DNA from: Ornithinimicrobium sufpigmenti
Lineage (GTDB): Bacteria > Actinomycetota > Actinomycetes > Actinomycetales > Dermatophilaceae
Reading direction: 5' to 3'
DNA: 64,000 bases
Assembly (NCBI RefSeq): GCF_004322775.1
Contig: NZ_CP036403.1
Location: forward strand, 2,170,001 to 2,234,000
The position numbers were made by a program, and so were the translations under genes. Within the stretch, counting starts at the first letter, position 1; every line of letters starts with the position of its first letter. Positions 37,772 to 44,909 of the stretch are shown here, piece by piece. The notes beneath the pieces are model-generated. The model was not told where the DNA came from. It was given only the letters and a program-made list of their open reading frames with translations, and did no database searches.

Positions 37772-38793
37772 TAGGCCTCGATCCTCTCTCGCAGGATTCC
37801 CGCGTCGTCGATGAGCTGTTCTGCCCGGCGGATGGCGTCGTCATCACCGATGAGCTGGACGAGGAACAGGCAGATGACCGACTCCTGGACCTCTTCGACC
37901 GTCGCGCCGAGGATGTTCACCTCGAGCCCCTCGATCCGGCTGAGGGAGGACAGCAGTGGCTGGCGGACGGTGTCGCCGACGAAGCGCAGCCGGAGCAGCT
38001 CCTGGGGACGGGCCTCCTCGCGGACCATCTCCAGCATGGGTCCCGGAATCTGGTCGTTGACCACCGTCCGGACGAACTCCTGCGTGATGGGCAGGCGCGG
38101 CTGGGTGAACACGTCGATGACGCTGCCGTGCTCGACGATCCGGCCCCCTTCCATGACGGCGACCTTGGTGCAGATCCGCTGGATGACGTGCATCTGGTGC
38201 GTGATGAGCACGATGGTCACCCCCATCTCGCGGTTGATCTTCTTCAGCAGCGCAAGGATCGACTCCGTGGTCTTGGGGTCGAGCGCGCTGGTCGCCTCGT
38301 CGCACAACAGGATCGAGGGCCGGGTCGCGAGCGCTCGAGCGATGCCGACGCGCTGCTTCTGCCCGCCCGAGAGCTGCCGGATGCTGGCGTTGCGCTTCTC
38401 CTCGAGCTCGACGATCCTCAGGACCTCGTCCACCCGGCGGTCGACATCCGCTCTGGACGCACCCTGGATGAGGAGCGGCATCGCGACGTTGTGGTAGACG
38501 GTCTTGGTCTCGAGCAGGTTGAACTGCTGGAAGATCATGCCGATGTCGCGCCGCGTGCGGCGCAGCTGCCGGGTGGACATCGCTGTGAGGTCCAGCCCTT
38601 TCACGGTGACGGCGCCAGCGTCGGGCTTCTCCAGCTGGTTGACCATCCTGACCAGGGTGGACTTGCCGGCGCCGGAGAAGCCGATGATGCCGTAGATGTC
38701 GCCCTGCTCGACCTCGATCGACGCGTCGATGAGGGCGTCAACTGTTCCGTTCGCGGTGACGTAGCGCTTGGAGATGCCGTCGAGCGTGATCAC
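37771..38793 (-). CDS. metN: Methionine-type ABC transporter ATP-binding protein
   Basis: The 340-residue ATPase has Walker A GFSGAGKST at residues 38-46, signature LSGGQKQR, Walker B ILLCDEATSALDP and a C-terminal NIL/ACT-like regulatory domain (GDTVRQPLLSSLSRIEGLEVNILGATVEEVQE) of the kind that senses methionine in E. coli MetN. GTG at 38793 gives VITLDGISKRY, matching the family; an in-frame upstream start at 38931 would overlap the leader terminator and is rejected. It is the first gene of the operon and lies behind the attenuator. Confidence 0.94.
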   Translation of the reverse strand: MITLDGISKRYVTANGTVDALIDASIEVEQGDIYGIIGFSGAGKSTLVRMVNQLEKPDAGAVTVKGLDLTAMSTRQLRRTRRDIGMIFQQFNLLETKTVYHNVAMPLLIQGASRADVDRRVDEVLRIVELEEKRNASIRQLSGGQKQRVGIARALATRPSILLCDEATSALDPKTTESILALLKKINREMGVTIVLITHQMHVIQRICTKVAVMEGGRIVEHGSVIDVFTQPRLPITQEFVRTVVNDQIPGPMLEMVREEARPQELLRLRFVGDTVRQPLLSSLSRIEGLEVNILGATVEEVQESVICLFLVQLIGDDDAIRRAEQLIDDAGILRERIEA

Positions 38794-38894
38794 CGCGCAG
38801 CCGCCGGGAGCGGTGGGCGTGCCACGCGGCGATCGTTCGGGCAAAGGGTTTCGGTCACTACTGCGTCTTTCGTGGCGGGTCAGGGGCCGGGCAC

Positions 38895-38921
38895 AAAAAA
38901 CGAGGCACGATACCGTGCCCC
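38895..38921 (-). terminator. Intrinsic terminator in the metNIQ leader
   Basis: On the minus strand GGGGCACG (38921-38914) pairs with CGTGCCTC (38909-38902) around a GTAT loop, with one G-U pair, and is followed by G and six T (38900-38895). It is one of the few true U-tract terminators in this window and lies about 100 bases upstream of metN, so it can only regulate the operon, not end another gene. Confidence 0.88.
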
Positions 38922-38949
38922 GCTCCGTCATGGGTGCGCTAGGTGTGCT

Positions 38950-39003
38950 TTATGACGGGTGCCCAGACGGATCGAGGCCCTGCGCGCGACTACACGTACA
39001 CAT
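38950..39003 (-). CDS. Cysteine-codon leader peptide for metNIQ
   Basis: A 17-codon open reading frame encodes MCTCSRAQGLDPSGHPS and ends with TAA. Cysteine codons occupy positions 2 and 4. AGGACGGA lies upstream as a possible ribosome site. The frame overlaps two alternative stems: GACGGATC (39017-39010) with GATCCGTC (38973-38966), and CCGTCAT (38958-38952) with ATGACGG (38931-38925), followed by the U-tract terminator. This layout matches ribosome-mediated attenuation by Cys-rich upstream peptides known in actinobacterial sulfur genes. Its translation is predicted, not shown. Confidence 0.7.
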   Translation of the reverse strand: MCTCSRAQGLDPSGHPS

Positions 39004-39042
39004 CGTGGGGATCCGTCCTGATCGGGTCGGCTACTGCAGTCC

Positions 39043-39082
39043 AAAATAACACGGGATGATGATTGGTCATGCACCGTGCATG
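39043..39082 (-). promoter_or_regulatory. Putative metNIQ promoter and palindromic operator
   Basis: On the minus strand ATGACC (39070-39065) and TATTTT (39048-39043) form a plausible -35/-10 pair with a 16-base spacer. The perfect palindrome CATGCAC-C-GTGCATG (39068-39082) overlaps the -35. The predicted start lies 30-40 bases before the leader peptide. Confidence 0.55.
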
Positions 39083-39289
39083 GTGAGGGCCCCATGGCCC
39101 GTCCGTCTACGGGCCCGGGCGCAGGGGGAGGGTGGCGCACAGTCAGTCAGGCTGGCGTCCCGGCGTCGGGCGCGAGTCCTTTACTTTACATAATGTGGCT
39201 TATCGGCGTCGCAACCCGGTCTGTCCGGACCCGGCCGAGAGGGGCTCCGAACCGCTAGCGCGCCCCTAGAGCGTTGAGGAGGCCGACCC

Positions 39290-39935
39290 ATGGCACGCAC
39301 CCGGATCCACAACCTGTCCGTCTCCCTGGACGGCTTCGCCACCGGGCACGGCCAGAGCCTCGACGCCCCGATGGGACACGCCGGCGGCCGGCTGCACGCG
39401 TGGATGTTCGCCACCAGCTTCGGCGCCTCGATCGTGGGCGGCACCAGCGGCGGTCAGGGTGTCGACGACGCCCTTGCCCCAGCGGCACGGTCCCGGGATC
39501 GGGGCCGAGATCATGGGCTCGGGCAAGTTCGGCCCGCCGGGCTGGCAGGACGACCCCGACTGGCAGGGCTGGTGGGGTCCGGAGCCGCCCTTCCGCACGC
39601 CGACCTTCGTGCTCACCCATCGCCCGCGACCGCCGGTCACGATGGCCGGCGGGACGACGTTCCACTTCCTGGACACCTCGCCCTCCGCCGCGCTCGACCT
39701 CGCGCGGCAGGCCGCCGACGGCCAGGACGTGCGCATCGGCGGCGGCCCGAGCCTCGCCCGCGACTTCATCGCGGCCGGGCTGGTCGACCACATCCACCTC
39801 GTCCAGGTGCCGATCCTGCTCGGGCGCGGGGTGCGGCTGTGGGACGGGCTGGAGGGTCTCGAGGCGGACTACGAGGTCGAGGCCGTCTCCACGCCCAGCG
39901 GGGTCACCCACCTCACGTTCACCCGCAGCGAGTAG
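39290..39935 (+). pseudogene. Dihydrofolate reductase/RibD-like gene with a frameshift
   Basis: The start (ATG 39290, after GAGGAGG) encodes MARTRIHNLSVSLDGFATG and runs to GVDDALA, then the frame is lost. From 39480 a different frame continues QRHGPGIGAEIMGSGKFG, FVLTHRPRPP, GGTTFHFLD and IGGGPSLARDFIAAGLVDHIHLV to TAG at 39935. Both parts are consecutive pieces of one RibD C-terminal/DHFR family protein. Removing one C from the run at 39477-39480 restores a single frame of about 214 codons. It could be a real null mutation, a homopolymer sequencing error, or rarely programmed slippage. Confidence 0.85.
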
Positions 39936-39981
39936 GACCACGGCCTGCTGCGTGAGCCTGCTGCGTGGTCTGCTCCCGGCA

Positions 39982-40467
39982 TCAGGTGCCACGACCCACA
40001 CCGGCCGGCAGCGGGTCACCGGGCTGCAGCGCCGCGGCGAGGACGGCCGCGCGCCGGGCGATGGCCCCGTCGTCCGCCGACCGACCGGGCTCGAAGAGCA
40101 GCTCGAGCCGGTCCTTGCCGCGATCGCGGTAGCGCGGTATCACGTGCAGGTGGAAGTGGAAGACGGTCTGCCAGGCGGCCTCACCGCTGCAGTTGAAGAG
40201 GTTGACACCCTCGGCGCCGAGCACGGGGAGGATGGCCGTGGCGATCCGTTGGGCCGCGAGCGTGGTGGCCGTCAGGTCGTCGGCGGAGATCTCGAAGAGG
40301 TCGGCGCTGTGCCGTTTCGGGACCACGAGCAGGTGCCCGTCCGAGCCGGGGTCGTGGTCCAGGAAGGCGAACGTGGTCTCGTCCTCGGTCACCTTCGCGC
40401 ACGGGACCGTCCCGGCGACGATCCCGCAGAAGACGCAGTCGTCGGGGGCGGTCACCTGCTCGTGCAC
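39982..40467 (-). CDS. HIT-family hydrolase with zinc CxxC
   Basis: The 161-residue protein has the histidine triad H104-F-H106-L-H108 followed by VIPRY, and the N-terminal CVFC pair (C11, C14) typical of zinc-binding HIT proteins. It hydrolyses nucleotide conjugates, the exact one unknown. The C-terminus carries an extra 50 residues or so after the triad. It is divergent from the esterase gene (50 bases between starts). Confidence 0.9.
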   Translation of the reverse strand: MHEQVTAPDDCVFCGIVAGTVPCAKVTEDETTFAFLDHDPGSDGHLLVVPKRHSADLFEISADDLTATTLAAQRIATAILPVLGAEGVNLFNCSGEAAWQTVFHFHLHVIPRYRDRGKDRLELLFEPGRSADDGAIARRAAVLAAALQPGDPLPAGVGRGT

Positions 40468-40517
40468 ACCGGCGATGCTAGTGCGAGGACCTGACCACCC
40501 TGTGCGAGCCTGGGTGC

Positions 40518-41408
40518 GTGGACCTGCGCGACCTGACCCCGCCCGTCGAGGACGGGCCGTTCCCCCCGCTGACCTACCTGCCGCCGATCACCACGGCACA
40601 GGTGCGCGGCGCCCGGTCGCTGACCGGGCTCACCTACGGCGTCGTCCGCGGCTACCGGCCGCTGGTGCTGGACCTGCACGTCCCGCAGGACGCCGAGGGA
40701 CCGGTGCCGGTCGTCGTCTGGATCCACGGCGGTGGCTGGATGGAGGGTGACCGCCGGCAGGTGCCGCTGCAGTGGGGCCAGCAGCTCGTCTTCGACACCA
40801 TCGTGGCGGCCGGCCTGGCCGTGGCCACGGTCGACTACCGGCTCCTGCTCGAGGCACCGTTTCCGGCGTGCGTGCACGACTGCGTGGCCGCGGTCCGCTA
40901 CCTGCGCCGCTTCGCCGACGAGCTCGGCCTCGACCCCGACCGGATCGGCCTGTGGGGCGAGTCCGCCGGCGCCCACCTCGCCTCGATGGTCGCCTTCCTC
41001 GGCACCCACCCCGAGTCCCGCCCCGGCCTGCTCGGCTCCGTCGGCGTCGCCGACGGCCGCGTCGACAGCCAGGCCGCCGTGCTCTTCTACGGCGCCGAGA
41101 GCCTGGACGCCCTCGCCGGCGACCACGACTTCGGTCCCGCACCCTTCGGCGACGACCCCGACCTGATGCGCGCGATGGCGCCGATCGAGCACGTGCACCA
41201 CGGCATACCGCCGGTCCTGCTCATGCACGGGGACCAGGACGGCATCGTCGACGCCGAGCACAGCCGGCTGCTGCACGCGGCGCTCCGGGACACCGGGGTG
41301 GACAGCACCCTGGAGATCACGCCGGGTGCCGACCACTGCTTCCTCGGCACCCCGATCCAGCCGCACCTGGACCGCGCGGTGACCTTCCTGGCCGGGCACC
41401 TGCTCTGA
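40518..41408 (+). CDS. Alpha/beta hydrolase (HSL/BD-FAE-like esterase)
   Basis: The 296-residue esterase has oxyanion motif IHGGGW at residues 69-74, nucleophile GESAGAH with S149, acid in MHGDQDGIVD and histidine in GADHCFLG. This is the hormone-sensitive-lipase-like group of carboxylesterases. The start is GTG at 40518. Substrate unknown. It is followed by the aldo/keto reductase gene after 37 bases. Confidence 0.9.
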   Translation: MDLRDLTPPVEDGPFPPLTYLPPITTAQVRGARSLTGLTYGVVRGYRPLVLDLHVPQDAEGPVPVVVWIHGGGWMEGDRRQVPLQWGQQLVFDTIVAAGLAVATVDYRLLLEAPFPACVHDCVAAVRYLRRFADELGLDPDRIGLWGESAGAHLASMVAFLGTHPESRPGLLGSVGVADGRVDSQAAVLFYGAESLDALAGDHDFGPAPFGDDPDLMRAMAPIEHVHHGIPPVLLMHGDQDGIVDAEHSRLLHAALRDTGVDSTLEITPGADHCFLGTPIQPHLDRAVTFLAGHLL

Positions 41409-41445
41409 CCTGACGCCGCCGGGTCCGGCACCTATCGTCAGCACC

Positions 41446-42270
41446 ATGCACACCCTCCGCGACGGCACCCCGCTCCCCCAGGTCGGCTTCGGCACCCATC
41501 CCCTGCGCGGCGAGGAGGGCATCGAGGCGATCGCGTCCGCGCTGCAGCTGGGCTACCGCTACCTCGACACGGCCACCAACTACGAGAACGAGCGGGAGGT
41601 CGGCGAGGCGCTGCGCCGCAGCGGCGTGGCCCGCTCCGAGGTGCTGATCGCCAGCAAGATCCCGGGCCGTGCGCACGAGCGGGACAAGGCCGTCGCCAGC
41701 GTCGAGCAGTCGCTGGAGCTGCTGGGCGTGGACTACCTCGACGTCATCCTCGTGCACTGGCCCAACCCGCGCCGGTTGCGCTACGTCGAGGCGGTGGAGG
41801 CACTCCTGGAGTGCCGCGAGCGCGGGCTGGTGCGCCACGTCGGCACCAGCAACTACACCGAGGGTCATCTGCGCGAGGTGATGGCCGCGACCGGGGAGGC
41901 GCCCGTCGTCAACCAGATCGAGTGCCACCCGCTCTTCCCGCAGGAGCACCTGGTCCGGGTGCACGACGAGCTCGGCGTCCTCACCCAGGCGTGGAGCCCG
42001 CTGGGCAAGCGGCAGGCGCAGTATGACGCGGCAGCCGTCGCGGAGGCGGCCGACCGGCACGGCGTCACCCCCGCCCAGGTGATCCTGCGCTGGCACCTGG
42101 AGCGCGGGGTGATGCCGCTGCCGAAGTCGGCCACGCCCGAACGTCAGCAGGCCAACCTGGACCTGGACGGATTCACGCTCGGCGCGGACGAGGTGGCCGC
42201 GATCAGCGCCCTCGGGCGGGCCGACGGGCGACTGTGGGGCGGCGACCCCGACACCCACGAGGAGATGTAG
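41446..42270 (+). CDS. Aldo/keto reductase
   Basis: The 274-residue protein carries the complete catalytic tetrad D41, Y46, K71 and H104 in LDTATNYENE, IASKIPG and LVHWPNP, with the NADPH-binding LPKSATPER near the end. It resembles the 2,5-diketo-D-gluconate reductase group of broad-specificity AKRs. Together with the upstream esterase it may form a small detoxification unit, which is inference. Confidence 0.93.
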   Translation: MHTLRDGTPLPQVGFGTHPLRGEEGIEAIASALQLGYRYLDTATNYENEREVGEALRRSGVARSEVLIASKIPGRAHERDKAVASVEQSLELLGVDYLDVILVHWPNPRRLRYVEAVEALLECRERGLVRHVGTSNYTEGHLREVMAATGEAPVVNQIECHPLFPQEHLVRVHDELGVLTQAWSPLGKRQAQYDAAAVAEAADRHGVTPAQVILRWHLERGVMPLPKSATPERQQANLDLDGFTLGADEVAAISALGRADGRLWGGDPDTHEEM

Positions 42271-42366
42271 CAGGCTCCTGTCCACACCCACCGGCCCGCC
42301 GCCGGCTCGTCCACAGATTGGCCGCCGCTACTCCCCCGGGCGCACCCGGCGATGCAGGGTCGGAGG

Positions 42367-42762
42367 ATGGGACGTGAGCAGGTGGCACCGGCCAACGAGG
42401 TGCAGCTGGTCGGCAGGGTGAGCGGGGACCCCGCGGAGCGGGAGCTGCCCAGCGGGGACCGGGTGGTGCAGCTGCGGGTGGTGGTCCCCCGGGCCACCCG
42501 CAGGGCCCGCACGGGCGCCGGGGCCGTCGCGGAGGCGGGAGCTGACAGACCCCGGGCAGGAGACCGTCCCCGCACGCAGGTCGACACCATCGACGTCGTC
42601 TGCTGGACGGCCCGCGCGAGGGCCGCGGCCCTGCGCCTGGCCGACGGCTCCGGGGTGCAGGTCGCCGGGGCGCTGCGCCGCCGCTTCTTCAGCACCGGGT
42701 CCGGCAGGGCCTCCCGCTACGAGGTCGAGGCCAGCTCGATCCGGCGCGTCGACCTGGTCTGA
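42367..42762 (+). CDS. Single-stranded DNA-binding protein paralogue
   Basis: The 131-residue product is an OB-fold protein of the SSB family: NEVQLVGRVSGDPAERELPSGDRVVQLRVVVPR, TIDVVCWTARARAAALRLADGSGVQVAGALRRR. It is shorter than housekeeping SSB and lacks the acidic C-terminal tip, ending RRVDLV, so it probably does not recruit SSB partners. Such paralogues in actinobacteria are linked to competence or sporulation roles. ATG at 42367 or 42352 are both possible. Confidence 0.78.
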   Translation: MGREQVAPANEVQLVGRVSGDPAERELPSGDRVVQLRVVVPRATRRARTGAGAVAEAGADRPRAGDRPRTQVDTIDVVCWTARARAAALRLADGSGVQVAGALRRRFFSTGSGRASRYEVEASSIRRVDLV

Positions 42763-42814
42763 GCGGCGGTGCCTGACATGGCTGCCGTCGTGCTCCAGGT
42801 TCGGGTGCCTCAGG

Positions 42815-43966
42815 ATGGGTCCCATGGCCACGCCTACTCCCGACCAGCAGCCGCGCGGCACGCGAAGTCGCGGGGTGCAGACCAGGGACCGGATCAGGGA
42901 CGAGCGCCGGTCCGGTCGGCTGCGGGAGCGCTGGTACGACGTGCTCGACGTCGGCCGGCAGCCCCGGCTCGTGCGTACCGCGCTGCGCTACGTCGTCGCG
43001 TGGGGCAGCCTCGGCTCGGGCGGGGTGACCTTCACCGCCCTGCTCTCCCTCACCGCGGCGCTGACCATCGTGGTCAACACCTCCCGGGCCTTCCTCGGGG
43101 ACCGCCCCGAGCTGGTCGGCGGGGTCATCTCCGTGGTCAACTCCGTCATCCCCGGCATCATCGACGACGGCCGCAACGACGGCCTGATCCCTGCCGAGCA
43201 CCTCATCCGGGACGGCACCTGGGGGTGGACCACGATCATCTCGGCCGTGGTCATCGTGTGGACGGCACTGACCATGATGACGGGTCTGCGCCGGACCGTG
43301 CGGCAGATGTTCGGCCTGGGTGGGGCACCGATCCGCTTCGTGCGCGGGAAGGTGATCGACCTGTGGGGCTTCTTCCTGCTGGCCTTGACCTTCCTGTCCT
43401 CCTCGGTGGCCGTCTCGGCGATGACCCTGCTCGGGGAGACGGTGATGGGTTGGCTGGGGCTGCGCAGCGCCGTGGCCGGCTGGCTGCTGGCGGCGGGCAC
43501 CCTGCTGCTGGTCGCGGTGCTCGACGCGCTGCTGGTCTGGCTGATCATCCGGGTCACCAGCAAGGTCCGGGTGCCGTGGCCGGACATGCGCCAGGGCATG
43601 GTCCTGGGCGCGGTCGGCTTCGGCCTGCTGCGCCTCGGCGGCACGTCGCTGGTCGGCGCCATCTCGGCCGGACCGTTGTTCTCCACCTTCGCGGCGGCGG
43701 CCACCGTGCTGCTCACGCTCAACCTGGCCCTGCGGTGGCTGCTCTTCGTCGCGGCCTGGACGGCCAACCCGCCGGCCGCCCACGTCCCGGTCCACCCTGA
43801 CACCGTGCACGCGAAGGAGGTGCCGAACTATGTGACGGTGAGTGCCCCGCATACCTTGGACTGGCCCCACCACCAGGTCACCGGCTCGCTCATCCCCGAA
43901 CACGACCCGCGGTTCGAGCGTCAGCAGCGCCCCCGCGCACCCCGGCGCAATAAGGTGGCCCGATGA
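42815..43966 (+). CDS. YihY/BrkB-family inner membrane protein
   Basis: The 383-residue protein has a basic N-terminal tail (RSRGVQTRDRIRDERRSGR) and about six membrane segments, with the YihY/YhjD pattern ALTIVVNTSRAFLGD, FFLLALTFLSSSVAVSAMTLLG and VLGAVGFGLLRLGGTSLV. YihY family members are of uncertain function, with YhjD suggested in lipid export. The C-terminus extends as a disordered Pro/Arg-rich tail ending RRNKVAR. ATG at 42824 is an alternative start. Its stop overlaps the mutarotase start (ATGA). Confidence 0.85.
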   Translation: MGPMATPTPDQQPRGTRSRGVQTRDRIRDERRSGRLRERWYDVLDVGRQPRLVRTALRYVVAWGSLGSGGVTFTALLSLTAALTIVVNTSRAFLGDRPELVGGVISVVNSVIPGIIDDGRNDGLIPAEHLIRDGTWGWTTIISAVVIVWTALTMMTGLRRTVRQMFGLGGAPIRFVRGKVIDLWGFFLLALTFLSSSVAVSAMTLLGETVMGWLGLRSAVAGWLLAAGTLLLVAVLDALLVWLIIRVTSKVRVPWPDMRQGMVLGAVGFGLLRLGGTSLVGAISAGPLFSTFAAAATVLLTLNLALRWLLFVAAWTANPPAAHVPVHPDTVHAKEVPNYVTVSAPHTLDWPHHQVTGSLIPEHDPRFERQQRPRAPRRNKVAR

Positions 43967-44805
43967 GCCTGACACCGCGCGTGCACGACGACGGTCGTTC
44001 CCGGCTGATGGCCTTCGACCACGGCGCCCACCTGGCCTCCTGGGAGCTCGACGGCGAACCGATGGTCTGGCTGAGCGAGGCCGCGGTGCTGGACGGGAGC
44101 AGGGCCGTCCGCGGCGGGGTGCCGATCTGCTTCCCGTGGTTCGCCGACGGCCCGGACGGGCAGCACTCCCCCAGCCACGGCGTGGTGCGCACCGCGACGT
44201 GGCGGCCGGCGGCGACGCAGGGCGAGGAGCTGTGGGCCTGGGAGCTGTCGCACACCGACGTCGCCGGCGCACCGGGCGCCCACCAGATCCCGGGCCCCTT
44301 CGACCTGCGGTATGCGGTGCGCCTCTCCCCCGCCGGCGCCGACCGCGCCCCCGCCCTCGAGCTGGACCTGCAGGTCCACAACCCGGGTCCCACAGCCTAC
44401 GACGTCGAGGTGGCGCTGCACACCTACGTCGCGGTGGGCGACGTGGAGCAGGTGCGGATCGACGGGCTCGACGGCGCCCACTACCTGGACAAGGTCACGG
44501 GGTCACGCCGGCGCCAGCAGGGCCCGGTGTCGCTGACCGGCGAGACCGACCGCGTCTACGAGCGCAGCAGCCTGATCCAGGTCCATGACCACGCCCGGGG
44601 CCGCACCGTCGAGGTCAGCCCGCGGGGCGCGGCCCAGACCGTCGTCTGGAACCCGTGGGCGGAGCAGGCGGCGGCCACCTCCGACCTGGGCGAGGACTCC
44701 TGGCGCCAGTTCGTCTGCGTGGAGACCGCTGCGACCGGTGGGCAGGCCCTGACGCTGGGCGCAGGACAGACTGACACCTTGGGCTGCTCGTTGAGCATCA
44801 CGTGA
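43963..44805 (+). CDS. D-hexose-6-phosphate mutarotase
   Basis: The 280-residue protein is a galactose mutarotase-fold epimerase of the YeaD type: RGGVPICFPWFADG and SPSHGVVRTATWRP carry catalytic His and Asp residues, with IPGPFDLRYAVRLSP following. It interconverts anomers of glucose-6-phosphate and similar sugars in the cytosol. It is coupled to the YihY gene by a 4-base overlap. Confidence 0.9.
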   Translation: MSLTPRVHDDGRSRLMAFDHGAHLASWELDGEPMVWLSEAAVLDGSRAVRGGVPICFPWFADGPDGQHSPSHGVVRTATWRPAATQGEELWAWELSHTDVAGAPGAHQIPGPFDLRYAVRLSPAGADRAPALELDLQVHNPGPTAYDVEVALHTYVAVGDVEQVRIDGLDGAHYLDKVTGSRRRQQGPVSLTGETDRVYERSSLIQVHDHARGRTVEVSPRGAAQTVVWNPWAEQAAATSDLGEDSWRQFVCVETAATGGQALTLGAGQTDTLGCSLSIT

Positions 44806-44909
44806 GCACCTTCATGAGCACCCCCATGTGCACCACGGAGAACACCCATGACCATGCCGAGCACCCCGCGAGCCACAGCTGTCGGACCGATGAAAGCCCG
44901 AGGACATAG

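Noticed and set aside
38794..39060. A SAM riboswitch ahead of metN
   Set aside because: Neither strand shows SAM-I, SAM-IV or SAM-II core sequences such as the CGGCAACC segment; a leader peptide with terminator fits better.
39459..39935. An independent gene with GTG start at 39459
   Set aside because: Its sequence begins in mid-domain and joins directly to the end of the frame from 39290, so it is the second half of one frameshifted gene.
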